Part shown: in pieces, positions 34,577 to 43,307 of the stretch
Layout: each line of letters starts with the position of its first letter
Position numbering within the stretch: the first letter of the stretch is position 1
From: Bacteroidia bacterium
GTDB taxonomy: Bacteria > Bacteroidota > Bacteroidia > Bacteroidales > UBA932
Assembly: GCA_009929175.1 (NCBI GenBank)
Contig: SABC01000005.1
Span: forward strand, 1-64,000
Direction of reading: 5' to 3'
Length of the DNA: 64,000 bases
The notes under the pieces: model-generated
Told to the model about the DNA's origin: nothing
Database searches by the model: none
What the model saw: the letters and a program-made list of their open reading frames with translations, nothing else
Position numbers and translations under genes: made by a program

Positions 34577-35713
34577 ATGATTTCAAATACAAACAGAGGG
34601 GAAGCCCTGAGTTCCCGAAACGGCAAACATCCCGGCGAAGAGCAACCGGACGTCAATATGGATTATGTTGACAACGATATGGAAGAGGGGGATGAGGAGG
34701 TTGAGAACGAAGCATCCTTCGAACATTACCGTTTTGTTTCGGACAAAGGCCAAGCCCTTACCAGGGTAGACAAATTCCTGACATCCAGGATGGAAAAGAC
34801 CTCGCGCAACCGGATACAGCTTGCTATTGCAGCAGGATATGTACTTGTTGACGGAAGGCAGGTGAAAGCAAATTACCAGGTGAAACCCCTGGAGGTGGTA
34901 ACTGTAGTTTTGCCATACAAGAGGCGGGGGCTTGAGATAAAGCCCGAAAACATCCCGCTCGATATCCCTTACGAAGATGAGGATCTCCTGTTGGTAAACA
35001 AACCGGCAGGTCTTGTCGTGCATCCCGGACACGGACACTACACAGGAACGTTGGTAAATGCATTGGCTTTCCACCTTGGCCTTTCCCAGCCTGCCGATGC
35101 AGAAGACGAAAGGATGGGAATACTGGTCCACAGGATTGACAAGAACACCTCAGGCCTGTTGCTTGTAGCCAAAAATGACAGTGCACAACTGTTTCTGGCA
35201 AAACAGTTCTTTGAACACACAATAGAGAGAAAATATGTAGCGCTGGTTTGGGGCAACATCAAAGAGGACTCCGGGACAATTACCGGCCATATTGGCCGTG
35301 ATCCCAACGACAGATTGCGATTTAAAGTATTCCCGGACGGCTCTTCCGGCAAACATGCCATTACCCATTACAAGGTTCTTGACAGATTCGGATACACAAC
35401 CCTTGTGGAGTGTGTCCTGGAAACCGGCAGGACTCACCAGATCAGGGTTCATATGGATTGGATGGGACACCCTCTTTTCAATGACGACAGGTATGGAGGC
35501 GACAAGATTGTAAAAGGGACTATTTACACCAAGTACCGCCAGTTTGTAGAAAACTGTTTCCAATTGATGCCCAGGCATGCATTACATGCCAAGACTTTAG
35601 GATTCATACACCCGGCTTCAAAGAAACAGCTTTTATTCTCCAGTGAGATCCCGCAGGACCTGGCATCAGTGATAGGAAAGTGGCGTAATTTTTCACAAGG
35701 AAGTAAACAGTAA
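34577..35713 (+). CDS. Pseudouridine synthase, RluA/RluD family
   Basis: Modifies U residues of 23S rRNA (RluD-like). The 378 residues contain an acidic, low-complexity N-terminal extension (residues 1-50, for example DNDMEEGDEEVENEASFE), an S4 RNA-binding domain (residues about 60-110: ALTRVDKFLTSRMEKTSRNRI), the catalytic-Asp motif HRIDKNTSGLLL (about 178) and GRTHQIRVHM. It starts 1 bp after the PASTA gene stop, in one transcript. RluD is the nearest E. coli counterpart, but RluA-type specificity is not proven. Confidence 0.92.
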   Translation: MISNTNRGEALSSRNGKHPGEEQPDVNMDYVDNDMEEGDEEVENEASFEHYRFVSDKGQALTRVDKFLTSRMEKTSRNRIQLAIAAGYVLVDGRQVKANYQVKPLEVVTVVLPYKRRGLEIKPENIPLDIPYEDEDLLLVNKPAGLVVHPGHGHYTGTLVNALAFHLGLSQPADAEDERMGILVHRIDKNTSGLLLVAKNDSAQLFLAKQFFEHTIERKYVALVWGNIKEDSGTITGHIGRDPNDRLRFKVFPDGSSGKHAITHYKVLDRFGYTTLVECVLETGRTHQIRVHMDWMGHPLFNDDRYGGDKIVKGTIYTKYRQFVENCFQLMPRHALHAKTLGFIHPASKKQLLFSSEIPQDLASVIGKWRNFSQGSKQ

Positions 35714-35715
35714 TC

Positions 35716-35750
35716 AACAAGGGCACCGGAGATTAACCGGGGCCCTTGTT
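35716..35750. terminator. Convergent (bidirectional) terminator hairpin
   Basis: AACAAGGGC-CCGG pairs with CCGG-GCCCTTGTT around AGATTAA, with one A/G mismatch. It lies between the rluD-type stop and the convergent barrel-protein stop. T runs are short on both sides, so strength is uncertain. Confidence 0.65.
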
Positions 35751-35772
35751 CCAGTAAGTATGGGGAGGAGTG

Positions 35773-38571
35773 TTAAAACCTCCTGTGGCCGCCAGGCATC
35801 ATACCTCGTCCAGAACCTCTGGAACCCGATGAGCTGCCTCCGAATGTCCCGAACCTGAAGGTCAGGCTCAGCATGAAATATTGACCAAGGGTGTTGTTCT
35901 GTATATCCTCAATATAGTTATCGGTAGTGTTCCTCCATATGTTGCGGGATTGGTCCAGTATGTCGTAAACCTTGAAACTAAGTGTTCCCATATTCTTGAA
36001 CAGCAATTTTGAAAATTCTGCATTCCATACAGTGGAGGGTTCGTTCATCCCCTCTTCGTATCCAATGTAAAACATATGGTTCAGATCACTTACCACATTA
36101 AATCCTGCTGGCAATGTCCAGTTAAGGTAGAGGCTCACAGAGTTGTTCCATGTTGCAGGCTTAATATTGTTTTCAATTGTATACCAAGCATATGAATATG
36201 ATGCCCTGCCCCCTGCACTGGCCTCGAGTTTCTCTCCCCTGTAAGTCAAACGCAACATCTCCGAAAGGGATATGCTTGTGGTTTTGTTTCTCACCTGATT
36301 GGAGTAGTTTACCCCGTTGTTGAGCGAAAGCCTTGTATTTGACATAAAGTAAAATTTGGACTTTTTGATCGGAGTATTGTACATAAGGTTGGAAAAAACA
36401 GAGTATACTCCGTCTTCGTTGACAGGTTTGCTATACCTGACACCACCCTCATCGTACCAGTTCATGTTCACGATCTTGTCCATTGTGTAGTTGGCACCCA
36501 GCCGCATGTTCAGGGAGCGGAAGGTTGCCCTTTCGTTGTTACGGAAATCCACCCACAACCTATGGTTGAATTCGGGCATCAGGTCGGGATTACCCAACGG
36601 GATATACAGGGGATTGGAATTATCCGGAACAGGTTGCAGCTGGTTTATGGAGGGTTGATTTGTGTTTCCCCGGTAGCTGACCCTGATGCTCTTGACATCG
36701 CTGAAGTTATAATCAAACTGTGCCGAGGGTGAGAAGTTTACCACACTACGGGAGAGGATGGTGGTATCCCCCTTACTTTCGGTTGAGGAGGGCTGGACAT
36801 TGAATCCCAACGTATAACTATATTTCTCCTCGTTCTTCCTGATATTTACCTCAGCCCTTTGGTTGATGAAAGTATTCTTGTATATGTTGGAGTACTCTTC
36901 GTCAAACAGGTCATATTTGCCGGTTACCGTATTGAAATCATAGGAGTTTTTTTCGGAGTTGTTTACGCTGAGGTTGTACCTGTATGCAAGTTCGAGGTAG
37001 AAATTCCTTCCGAGAGGTTCGGTATAAGATGCCCTGGCTCCCAACGAGTAGCTGTTGTTATTGAGGTCAAACCTTTGGTCAATTACATTTCGGACAATAT
37101 TGGAACCATAACGGTTGGTTTCGGATTTGTTTGATCCGTCAAGATCGTTGTTGGAGTATGAGTAGGTGAAGTTTACCGAAAAGGTCCTTCCCGGTTTGCC
37201 TAACCTTTGGCGGAAAAGCAGGTCGCCGCCCAACGACTGTGACTCGTTATCGCCTGTGGAGAGGCTGTTTCCATCGTTAATTTTGGTTCCGTACAGTCCC
37301 TGAGTGGAGTAGCGGTTCTCTTCCCGGAACGAGCCATAACCCAAGCTAACATTAGGACGGAATAAGATAGATGTTTTTTCGGAAATATTCCACTCCATCT
37401 CCATTGCCACCCTGTGGCCATCTGAAATATTATTTGACAAAGTTGTGTCCCTGTTAAAAAAGCTGCTGTCTGTGAGGAAATTCTGACGGGCACGGATTCC
37501 TTCGGCAAGGTTGTCAGTACTTCCGTAAAAATAGTTCCCCCCAATTTTGAAATTGCCGTTTTTAGACTCGGTGTTTGCATTGACACCTCCCATCCAAGAG
37601 GTTGTTATACCATTTCCGCCAAAGTTAAGTGTGGTACCACCTACCCTGATACCTCCTCCGCCTCCGCCCATTGAGCCGCGCATACTTCTCATCATTCCAC
37701 CTGCAATATCGGAAAAAGCCCTGTTGTTGGTGTTGTTACCATTGGCTATCACACTAATCTGGTGCCTTTCCGTGAAATTACCCACCATACCGGCAGTCTG
37801 GTATCGTTCGTCAGAACCATATCCTCCTGTAACATTTCCAAACCATCCGTTCATCATCCCCGGACGTATGGACAGGTCAATCACCGTCTCTTCGTTTCCA
37901 TCATCAATGCCGGTAAATCGGGCTTGTTCGGATTGTCTCTCCACCACCCTGACCTTCTCAACGATCTTTGCCGGGAGGTTTTTGGTTGCAAGGGATGGGT
38001 CATCCAGGAAAAAAGTCTTTCCGTCTATCATGATCTTGGTGATCTCCTTTCCATTGGCAGTGATTTTCCCGTCAGCATCGACTTCGACGCCCGGAAGTTT
38101 TTTTAAAAGTTCTTCCAGCATATCGCTGTCAGTGCTTTTAAAAGAACCGGCATTATACTCGATTGTATCTTTCTTGACTATCACCGGATTTCCCAAGGCT
38201 GTGACAACCACTTGGTCCAACAGGTTTACCTGCTCTATCATATTTATGTAGCCCAGCTCGACAATTCTTTGACTGCCTATTAAAATATCTTTTTCTACTG
38301 TTGTGTAACCCATGAACTCTACTTTGAGCCTGTACTCACCCGACGGTACTCCGGTTATTTCAAACTTCCCTTCGGTATCGGAAAGTGCATATTTGGAAGG
38401 TTGTTCTTCCCCCTTGCGAATCAGGGCAGCTGTGGCAAACTGGACGACCTCGTTCCTGATGCTGTCGACAAGCGCTCCGCGTACCCGGTGGTCCCTGGTC
38501 TGGGAATAAACCACATTGTTTGCAAACAAGATTAGTGCAAAAAAAAGAAGGAGTGTTTTTGTATATCTCAT
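35773..38571 (-). CDS. TonB-dependent receptor-like outer-membrane beta-barrel protein
   Basis: A 932-residue outer-membrane protein: signal peptide (MRYTKTLLLFFALILFANNVVYSQ), a CarboxypepD-regulatory-like domain (residues about 25-105, with GEYRLKVEFMGYTTVEKDI), a plug-like domain with IDGKTFFLDDPSL and VRVVERQSEQARFTG, and a long barrel of alternating strands ending near FMLSLTFRFG. The C-terminal tail is Gly/Ser/Arg-rich. The pattern fits the Bacteroidetes OMP_b-brl_3 family. The track start at 38625 is upstream of the natural signal; ATG 38571 is chosen. No SusD-like partner is adjacent, so the ligand is unknown. Confidence 0.85.
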   Translation of the reverse strand: MRYTKTLLLFFALILFANNVVYSQTRDHRVRGALVDSIRNEVVQFATAALIRKGEEQPSKYALSDTEGKFEITGVPSGEYRLKVEFMGYTTVEKDILIGSQRIVELGYINMIEQVNLLDQVVVTALGNPVIVKKDTIEYNAGSFKSTDSDMLEELLKKLPGVEVDADGKITANGKEITKIMIDGKTFFLDDPSLATKNLPAKIVEKVRVVERQSEQARFTGIDDGNEETVIDLSIRPGMMNGWFGNVTGGYGSDERYQTAGMVGNFTERHQISVIANGNNTNNRAFSDIAGGMMRSMRGSMGGGGGGIRVGGTTLNFGGNGITTSWMGGVNANTESKNGNFKIGGNYFYGSTDNLAEGIRARQNFLTDSSFFNRDTTLSNNISDGHRVAMEMEWNISEKTSILFRPNVSLGYGSFREENRYSTQGLYGTKINDGNSLSTGDNESQSLGGDLLFRQRLGKPGRTFSVNFTYSYSNNDLDGSNKSETNRYGSNIVRNVIDQRFDLNNNSYSLGARASYTEPLGRNFYLELAYRYNLSVNNSEKNSYDFNTVTGKYDLFDEEYSNIYKNTFINQRAEVNIRKNEEKYSYTLGFNVQPSSTESKGDTTILSRSVVNFSPSAQFDYNFSDVKSIRVSYRGNTNQPSINQLQPVPDNSNPLYIPLGNPDLMPEFNHRLWVDFRNNERATFRSLNMRLGANYTMDKIVNMNWYDEGGVRYSKPVNEDGVYSVFSNLMYNTPIKKSKFYFMSNTRLSLNNGVNYSNQVRNKTTSISLSEMLRLTYRGEKLEASAGGRASYSYAWYTIENNIKPATWNNSVSLYLNWTLPAGFNVVSDLNHMFYIGYEEGMNEPSTVWNAEFSKLLFKNMGTLSFKVYDILDQSRNIWRNTTDNYIEDIQNNTLGQYFMLSLTFRFGTFGGSSSGSRGSGRGMMPGGHRRF

Positions 38572-38613
38572 AAAGTTTAAAAATTCTAAAATTGATGTGT
38601 TTTTCAAATAACA

Positions 38614-38643
38614 AACCTTTGACATCAGAAACAGCCAAAGGTT
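38614..38643. promoter_or_regulatory. Perfect inverted repeat upstream of barrel-protein gene
   Basis: AACCTTTG-N14-CAAAGGTT is a perfect 8-bp inverted repeat 43 bp upstream of the barrel-protein ATG. It may be an operator, or two TA-less -7-like boxes facing each other (the minus strand reads TAACCTTTG, one base longer than consensus). Confidence 0.4.
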
Positions 38644-38662
38644 AAATGCAATTGAAAAAAAA

Positions 38663-39244
38663 TTATTTGACGCGGCCCGGATTGCTCTTCAGGAAGTCTT
38701 CCCAACCTTTACTCCGGCCATTTTGTTTACGACTTTTGTCATTTGCCCGGACTTCAAGCGGAACCGACCCCGAAAGAAAATGGCACAAGGCAGCTGCAAG
38801 GCCATCCGTGGCATCATATGAGTCAGGAATCTGCTCCACCTTAAGGATAGCACGCACTACTGCAGAGACTTGCTCTTTGGAAGCTGCCCCTTTTCCGGTA
38901 ATGGAGAGTTTGATTTTCCTGGGAGCGTACTCACATACCGGAAGGCCGGCCCCCAAAGCTGCAGCAATGGCAATTCCCTGTGCCCTGCCCAGTTTGAGCA
39001 TTGACTGGACATTCTTCCCGTAAAATGGAGACTCAATTGCAAACTCAGTGGGTGAGTATTTATTGATCAAGCCGGATATCTCTTCGAAAATCCGGCCCAG
39101 ACGGGCAAAATGATCCTTGTTTGATTTCAGTGAGACCACTCCCATTGCAACAAAGAGAGGACGATTGTTTATAACCCTGATTACACCCCAACCTATCAAC
39201 TGTGTACCCGGGTCAATTCCTAGTATGGTACGTTCCTGATTCAT
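38663..39244 (-). CDS. ruvC: Crossover junction endodeoxyribonuclease RuvC
   Basis: Resolves Holliday junctions. The 193 residues start MNQERTILGIDPGTQ (catalytic Asp in GIDPG), with AIESPFYGKN (Glu, about residue 69), a YAPRKIKLSITGKGAASKEQV segment and SYDATDGLAAALCH (two Asp). The track start 39340 runs into serS; ATG 39244 is 4 bp after the serS stop and starts the conserved fold. RuvA/B are not here. Confidence 0.95.
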   Translation of the reverse strand: MNQERTILGIDPGTQLIGWGVIRVINNRPLFVAMGVVSLKSNKDHFARLGRIFEEISGLINKYSPTEFAIESPFYGKNVQSMLKLGRAQGIAIAAALGAGLPVCEYAPRKIKLSITGKGAASKEQVSAVVRAILKVEQIPDSYDATDGLAAALCHFLSGSVPLEVRANDKSRKQNGRSKGWEDFLKSNPGRVK

Positions 39245-39248
39245 TTGG

Positions 39249-40517
39249 TTAATCCAGGAATTGGAAACCTGTATAAGGTACCAAAACCTCAGGGATTGCA
39301 ATTTTGTCTGCCTGTTGGTTGTTTTCCAGCAAAGCTGCAACTATCCTGGGCAGAGCAAGTGAACTTCCGTTAAGGGTGTGGGCTGCAACAGGCTTGCCAT
39401 TCTCATCTTTATATCTCAATTTAAGGCGATTGGACTGGAAAGTTTCAAAATTGGACACGGAGCTGACCTCCAGCCATCTCTGCTGAGCAGCAGACCAAAC
39501 TTCAAAATCATAAGTAAGGGCCGATGTAAAACTCATGTCACCACCACAAAGTCTGAGTATCCGGTAAGGAAGACCCAAAGAGCTGACCAGACCCTCCACA
39601 TGGGAGACCATACCCTCAAGTGCATCGTAGGAATCTCCTGGATGAGCTATCTGTACAATTTCCACTTTATCAAACTGGTGCAACCTGTTTAACCCACGTA
39701 CGTCTTTACCATATGAACCGGCCTCCCTGCGGAAACAAGGAGTATAGGCTGTAAGTTTGACAGGAAGTTCGGATTCGGAAAGGATCACATCACGGAATAT
39801 ATTGGTCACAGGAACCTCTGCAGTAGGAATAAGATAGAAATTGTCCAGCCCCACATGATACATCTGTTCCCCTTTATCTGGCAATTGCCCTGTTCCGTAA
39901 CCAGAGGCTTCATTGACCATCAATGGGGGCATTACTTCGTTGTAACCAGCCTTGGTGTTGTAATCCAGGAAATAAGAGATCAGAGCCCTTTGCAGTCTTG
40001 CACCCTTGCCTTTGTAAACAGGAAAGCCTGCACCTGTCAGCTTGACACCTAGGTCAAAATCAATTATCTCATATTTCTTTGCCAATTCCCAGTGTGGCAT
40101 ATTTTCTTTCAAATCAGGCATCACTCCCCCTTCCCTGACAATCTCGTTATCTTGGGCAGATTTGCCCGAAGGGACAGATGAGTGAGGGAGGTTTGGCAAT
40201 TGTACCAAAAGCTCGTTGAGAAGTTGGGAAAATTTATCCATTTCTCCCTCAAGTTCTTTTGACCTCTCTTTAAGGGAAGCCACCTTGGACTTGAGAGCCT
40301 CAGCCTTCTCCCGTTCTCCGGACTTCATCAATTGTCCGATTTCCCTGGCCATTGTATTTTGTCCGGAAAGAATTGAATCCAGTTCAGTCTGTATGTTCCT
40401 TCTTTTCAAATCAGAATCCAGTATCGAATCAATGATAACGGTGGCGTCAAAATTCTTTACCAACAGTCTCTCTTTTACAAAACGGGAATCGTCCCTGAGG
40501 AGTTTAATGTTAAGCAT
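39249..40517 (-). CDS. serS: Seryl-tRNA synthetase
   Basis: Class II synthetase charging tRNA-Ser. The 422 residues contain the N-terminal coiled-coil arm (about 30-110, KSGEREKAEALKSKVASLKERSK), PTAEVPVTNIFRD, motif 2 FRREAGSYGKDVRGLNRLHQF and motif 3 HTLNGSSLALPRIVAALLE. It is followed 4 bp later by ruvC, giving a two-gene operon. Confidence 0.97.
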   Translation of the reverse strand: MLNIKLLRDDSRFVKERLLVKNFDATVIIDSILDSDLKRRNIQTELDSILSGQNTMAREIGQLMKSGEREKAEALKSKVASLKERSKELEGEMDKFSQLLNELLVQLPNLPHSSVPSGKSAQDNEIVREGGVMPDLKENMPHWELAKKYEIIDFDLGVKLTGAGFPVYKGKGARLQRALISYFLDYNTKAGYNEVMPPLMVNEASGYGTGQLPDKGEQMYHVGLDNFYLIPTAEVPVTNIFRDVILSESELPVKLTAYTPCFRREAGSYGKDVRGLNRLHQFDKVEIVQIAHPGDSYDALEGMVSHVEGLVSSLGLPYRILRLCGGDMSFTSALTYDFEVWSAAQQRWLEVSSVSNFETFQSNRLKLRYKDENGKPVAAHTLNGSSLALPRIVAALLENNQQADKIAIPEVLVPYTGFQFLD

Positions 40518-40531
40518 TGTCTATTTATTGT

Positions 40532-40552
40532 CAAAATTAGTTGTCAAAGTTA
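40532..40552 (-). promoter_or_regulatory. Candidate promoter(s) for serS-ruvC
   Basis: Two TAnnTTTG matches on the minus strand, TAACTTTG (40545-40552) and TAATTTTG (40532-40539), lie 14-35 bp before the serS ATG. Neither has a TTTG at 19 bp, so which is used cannot be told. Confidence 0.5.
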
Positions 40553-40641
40553 AAAAAATTAATCATCCCAATATTAAAAAAGAAATAAAATATAGAATTC
40601 CATAAAACAAAAACAACTTTATACAAACCTGTTTAAAAGGG

Positions 40642-40672
40642 TTTTACAATGCCAAAAGGGTAGTTAGATTTG
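40642..40672 (+). promoter_or_regulatory. Promoter of the fimbrial operon
   Basis: TTTT (near-consensus -33), 19 bp spacer, then TAGATTTG (40665-40672, exact TAnnTTTG). The first ATG is only 5 bp after the box, so the mRNA is expected to have little or no leader. Confidence 0.7.
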
Positions 40673-40677
40673 CAACC

Positions 40678-41553
40678 ATGAAAAGGAAGTACATACAAAT
40701 TGCTTTGCTTGCAGCCATGTTTTTCGGGTGCGGGAAGGAAGATCATGAGACACTGTACAAAATCCGTTTCACATCGTTGTACGATCCTCATACTAAAAAC
40801 AGATACTACTTTTTGCCTGCAGGCACCAAAGCCCTTTTGTCGATATTTGACAAGAACAGGCCACATTTGGGCAATATTACGGAAAACCTGCATATTACAT
40901 CTGACGGGTCGGGTTATATGTTTTCTTATGGCTACTATATGACATTGAGAAGCAGCACCTATGATATATTTTCCTTGTCTGAGAACAGGGATTATGTCTC
41001 TCCTCTGTTTTTTTACAACAACCGTTACGCACAACCCGAAAATGGTGTGGATTACATATGGGCGGCTGTGAAGGATGTGCAAATAAACGGACCATCCGAC
41101 GTAAATCTGCTATATCGTCACATTGCAAGTAAAATTGACTTGACAGTTACAATTCCAAATACATATAGTTCCATGACAATCCGGTACATCAAGCTCACCC
41201 TGCCCAATCCCTCCTCTTCCTACCTTGATTTGGAAAACGGAACCATTTACCCTGCCGAACAATTAACCGGTCCAGTTATCCTTGAGGGATCTGGGAACAG
41301 CCGGGAAATATATTTGCTTCCTTGCCAGCCACACCTCACAGTAGAGGTGTCATATAATGCCTTATTGACTAATGGTCAGGAATTAAGTGCTATTGCAACA
41401 GGTACTGTTCCTGTCCAGATGCAGGGAGGTATCCGCTATGAGGTCAATGTCGAACCGGGTAGTATTCCTGAGGCAACGGTCACCGTATATGCAGAGGACT
41501 GGGTGTATGTCCCGGAAACAATAGAGTACTCAAAACTAAAACAATCAAAATGA
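40678..41553 (+). CDS. Fimbrillin-family lipoprotein, operon gene 1
   Basis: A 291-residue lipoprotein with signal MKRKYIQIALLAAMFFGC (Cys18). The residues after Cys (GKEDHE) are acidic, as in surface-export (LES-type) signals. The mature part matches the fimbrillin-fold pattern shared with the next three genes: YDIFSLSEN, NGVDYIWAA, LLYRHIASKIDLTV and a C-terminal EDW (AEDWVYVPETIEY). It is the first gene of an eight-gene operon, with an ATGA overlap to gene 2. I do not recognise a specific named pilin, and major versus accessory role is not decided by sequence. Confidence 0.78.
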   Translation: MKRKYIQIALLAAMFFGCGKEDHETLYKIRFTSLYDPHTKNRYYFLPAGTKALLSIFDKNRPHLGNITENLHITSDGSGYMFSYGYYMTLRSSTYDIFSLSENRDYVSPLFFYNNRYAQPENGVDYIWAAVKDVQINGPSDVNLLYRHIASKIDLTVTIPNTYSSMTIRYIKLTLPNPSSSYLDLENGTIYPAEQLTGPVILEGSGNSREIYLLPCQPHLTVEVSYNALLTNGQELSAIATGTVPVQMQGGIRYEVNVEPGSIPEATVTVYAEDWVYVPETIEYSKLKQSK

Positions 41554-42383
41554 AAGGCCCTCTTTATTTGTTCACATTAATTTTCATTTTCAGTTGCATT
41601 GGAGAGAAGCTGGAGTTGTGCCCTGATTACGGTAAATACAGGGTGGAATTCCGTGAAGCAGAGTTCCTGCAATGTAATGAGAGAGGGATTATGGTGATGC
41701 TGTACGACTCTGCAGGCAAAAAAAACATCATGGATTCGTACAGTTACTATTTGGATATCAATGATTCGTTGTTCCGGAATGACAAGGTGTTGAAACTATT
41801 TCCCGGCAACTACAAATTTTATTCAATACTCACTTCAAAAGAGCAAGATTTGTTGTTGGAGCTACCTTTAAAAAACGGCACAAGATACCTCCGGTCAGAA
41901 TCTGATGCCGTTATTGTCAAAAGCTACTCAAACATCGTAGAGCTCAGGCACCGCTTGGCCAATAGTATGGTAGTTTTTATATGTAAAGGCGACAACCTTA
42001 ATAATGAACATATTGTCAGTCTTGAATATTCACCGCCATGTGAAGAATACGGGTGTGTCAACCTGGTTACCGGAAACTGTAGTTATGAAAACCAGGTCAG
42101 CGGGTTTTTGATACCGGCCTTTTTTGACGATTTGCATGAAGAGTGGTACTCGTACTGTAATCCTATGACATCCGGGAGCGAAATTTTGATCAGGATAACA
42201 CTGCAAAACCTTGACAACCACACCAAGAGAACACTGACAACAAGAGCTGGACTGGCTTCGGGGTTTGTACAAGGTAAGGTCCACAATATTTTACTTGAGG
42301 TAACACCAATGGAAATCAATGTAGTATTGTCAGGCATAATAGACTGGGAAGATCACCTCCATGACAAGGTGGTCCAATTATAA
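41550..42383 (+). CDS. Fimbrillin-like lipoprotein, operon gene 2
   Basis: A 277-residue lipoprotein (MKGPLYLFTLIFIFSC, Cys16, then IGEKLE). It shares the fimbrillin-type arrangement in divergent form: NYKFYSILTS, KNGTRYLRSESDAV, ELRHRLANSMVVF and a terminal IIDWEDHLHD. The FimB/Mfa2 (anchor) lineage is a possibility, given the position between fimbrillins and divergent sequence, but I cannot establish it. It overlaps gene 1 by 4 bp and is separated from gene 3 by 28 bp. Confidence 0.7.
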   Translation: MKGPLYLFTLIFIFSCIGEKLELCPDYGKYRVEFREAEFLQCNERGIMVMLYDSAGKKNIMDSYSYYLDINDSLFRNDKVLKLFPGNYKFYSILTSKEQDLLLELPLKNGTRYLRSESDAVIVKSYSNIVELRHRLANSMVVFICKGDNLNNEHIVSLEYSPPCEEYGCVNLVTGNCSYENQVSGFLIPAFFDDLHEEWYSYCNPMTSGSEILIRITLQNLDNHTKRTLTTRAGLASGFVQGKVHNILLEVTPMEINVVLSGIIDWEDHLHDKVVQL

Positions 42384-42411
42384 AACAAACAAACATTTAA
42401 AATCAAACAAA

Positions 42412-43305
42412 ATGAAACAGTCAAGAGCTTTATGTTTTGCGCTTTGCGCATTTGCACTCTTAACTTCTTGTGAAAAAGAGCAAAGAGTAGAGAATGGGAA
42501 GATGGAAGCAGTCAGGTTTTTTGCAAGCTACGAAGGAGAGATCGCAACAAAAGCCACTAATCCATTCACGGTCGGATACAAATCCACTATCATAGCCTAT
42601 CAGTCGGGAGAGTCTCCTCTCACATCAACACCCATGGCAGGAACCCCTTTGGAAGCCACATCATCCACTGGGAGTGTGCTGACTCCGGAGAATCCTTTAT
42701 ACGTGCCAAAAGGGATCTATGACTTTTATTCGGTTTCCCTAAACTCTACCGTTTCTCCCGGAATTACATTCACCTCCGGAGTCTCTGCCCAACTTGCAAA
42801 CAATAAAGATTACCTGTGGGCAAAAGTCCCCTCTGTGAACGAAGGTGGGAATGTTGGGTTTGCTTACAGACACAAAGCTGTAGGTATAGAAATCAACCTG
42901 TCCCAAGGGAGCGGGATCAGCGGACTTACAGTCACATCAATAAAATTCACACCTTCAAAGGCAGATGCTTCGTCCAAAATGTCCCTTGCCACAGGCGAAA
43001 TAGGAAAGGCTGCCCAAAAGGATGTACTGACCGAAATGGCACTAAGTGGCAGCAAAGGCAGCTACATAATGGTTCCTCTGGGTAGCTTATCGCTTGATAT
43101 TGAAATTACTGCGAATCTCACAATCGGAGGCACACCTGTCACCGGAAAGAAATATCTGGCATCAATACCTGCAAGGAGTTACGAAGGTGGTACTCTTTAC
43201 ACGCTCAACCTCAGCGTTTCGGCTACATCATTGACATTTACCAGTACTGTACTGGAAGATTGGACATCACAGACAATCACAGGTGTTACATTAACAGAAC
43301 AATAG
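42412..43305 (+). CDS. Fimbrillin-family lipoprotein, operon gene 3
   Basis: A 297-residue lipoprotein: signal MKQSRALCFALCAFALLTSC (Cys20) followed by EKEQR. The early GEIATKATNPF and YVPKGIYDFYSVSLN, GVSAQLANNKDYLWAK, FAYRHKAVGIEINL and VLEDWTSQTITGV match Bacteroidales fimbrillins. This is the best-conserved fimbrillin of the four and may be the major subunit. The track start at 42361 is upstream of the signal; ATG 42412 is chosen. Gene 4 starts 2 bp after its stop. Confidence 0.82.
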   Translation: MKQSRALCFALCAFALLTSCEKEQRVENGKMEAVRFFASYEGEIATKATNPFTVGYKSTIIAYQSGESPLTSTPMAGTPLEATSSTGSVLTPENPLYVPKGIYDFYSVSLNSTVSPGITFTSGVSAQLANNKDYLWAKVPSVNEGGNVGFAYRHKAVGIEINLSQGSGISGLTVTSIKFTPSKADASSKMSLATGEIGKAAQKDVLTEMALSGSKGSYIMVPLGSLSLDIEITANLTIGGTPVTGKKYLASIPARSYEGGTLYTLNLSVSATSLTFTSTVLEDWTSQTITGVTLTEQ

Positions 43306-43307
43306 CC

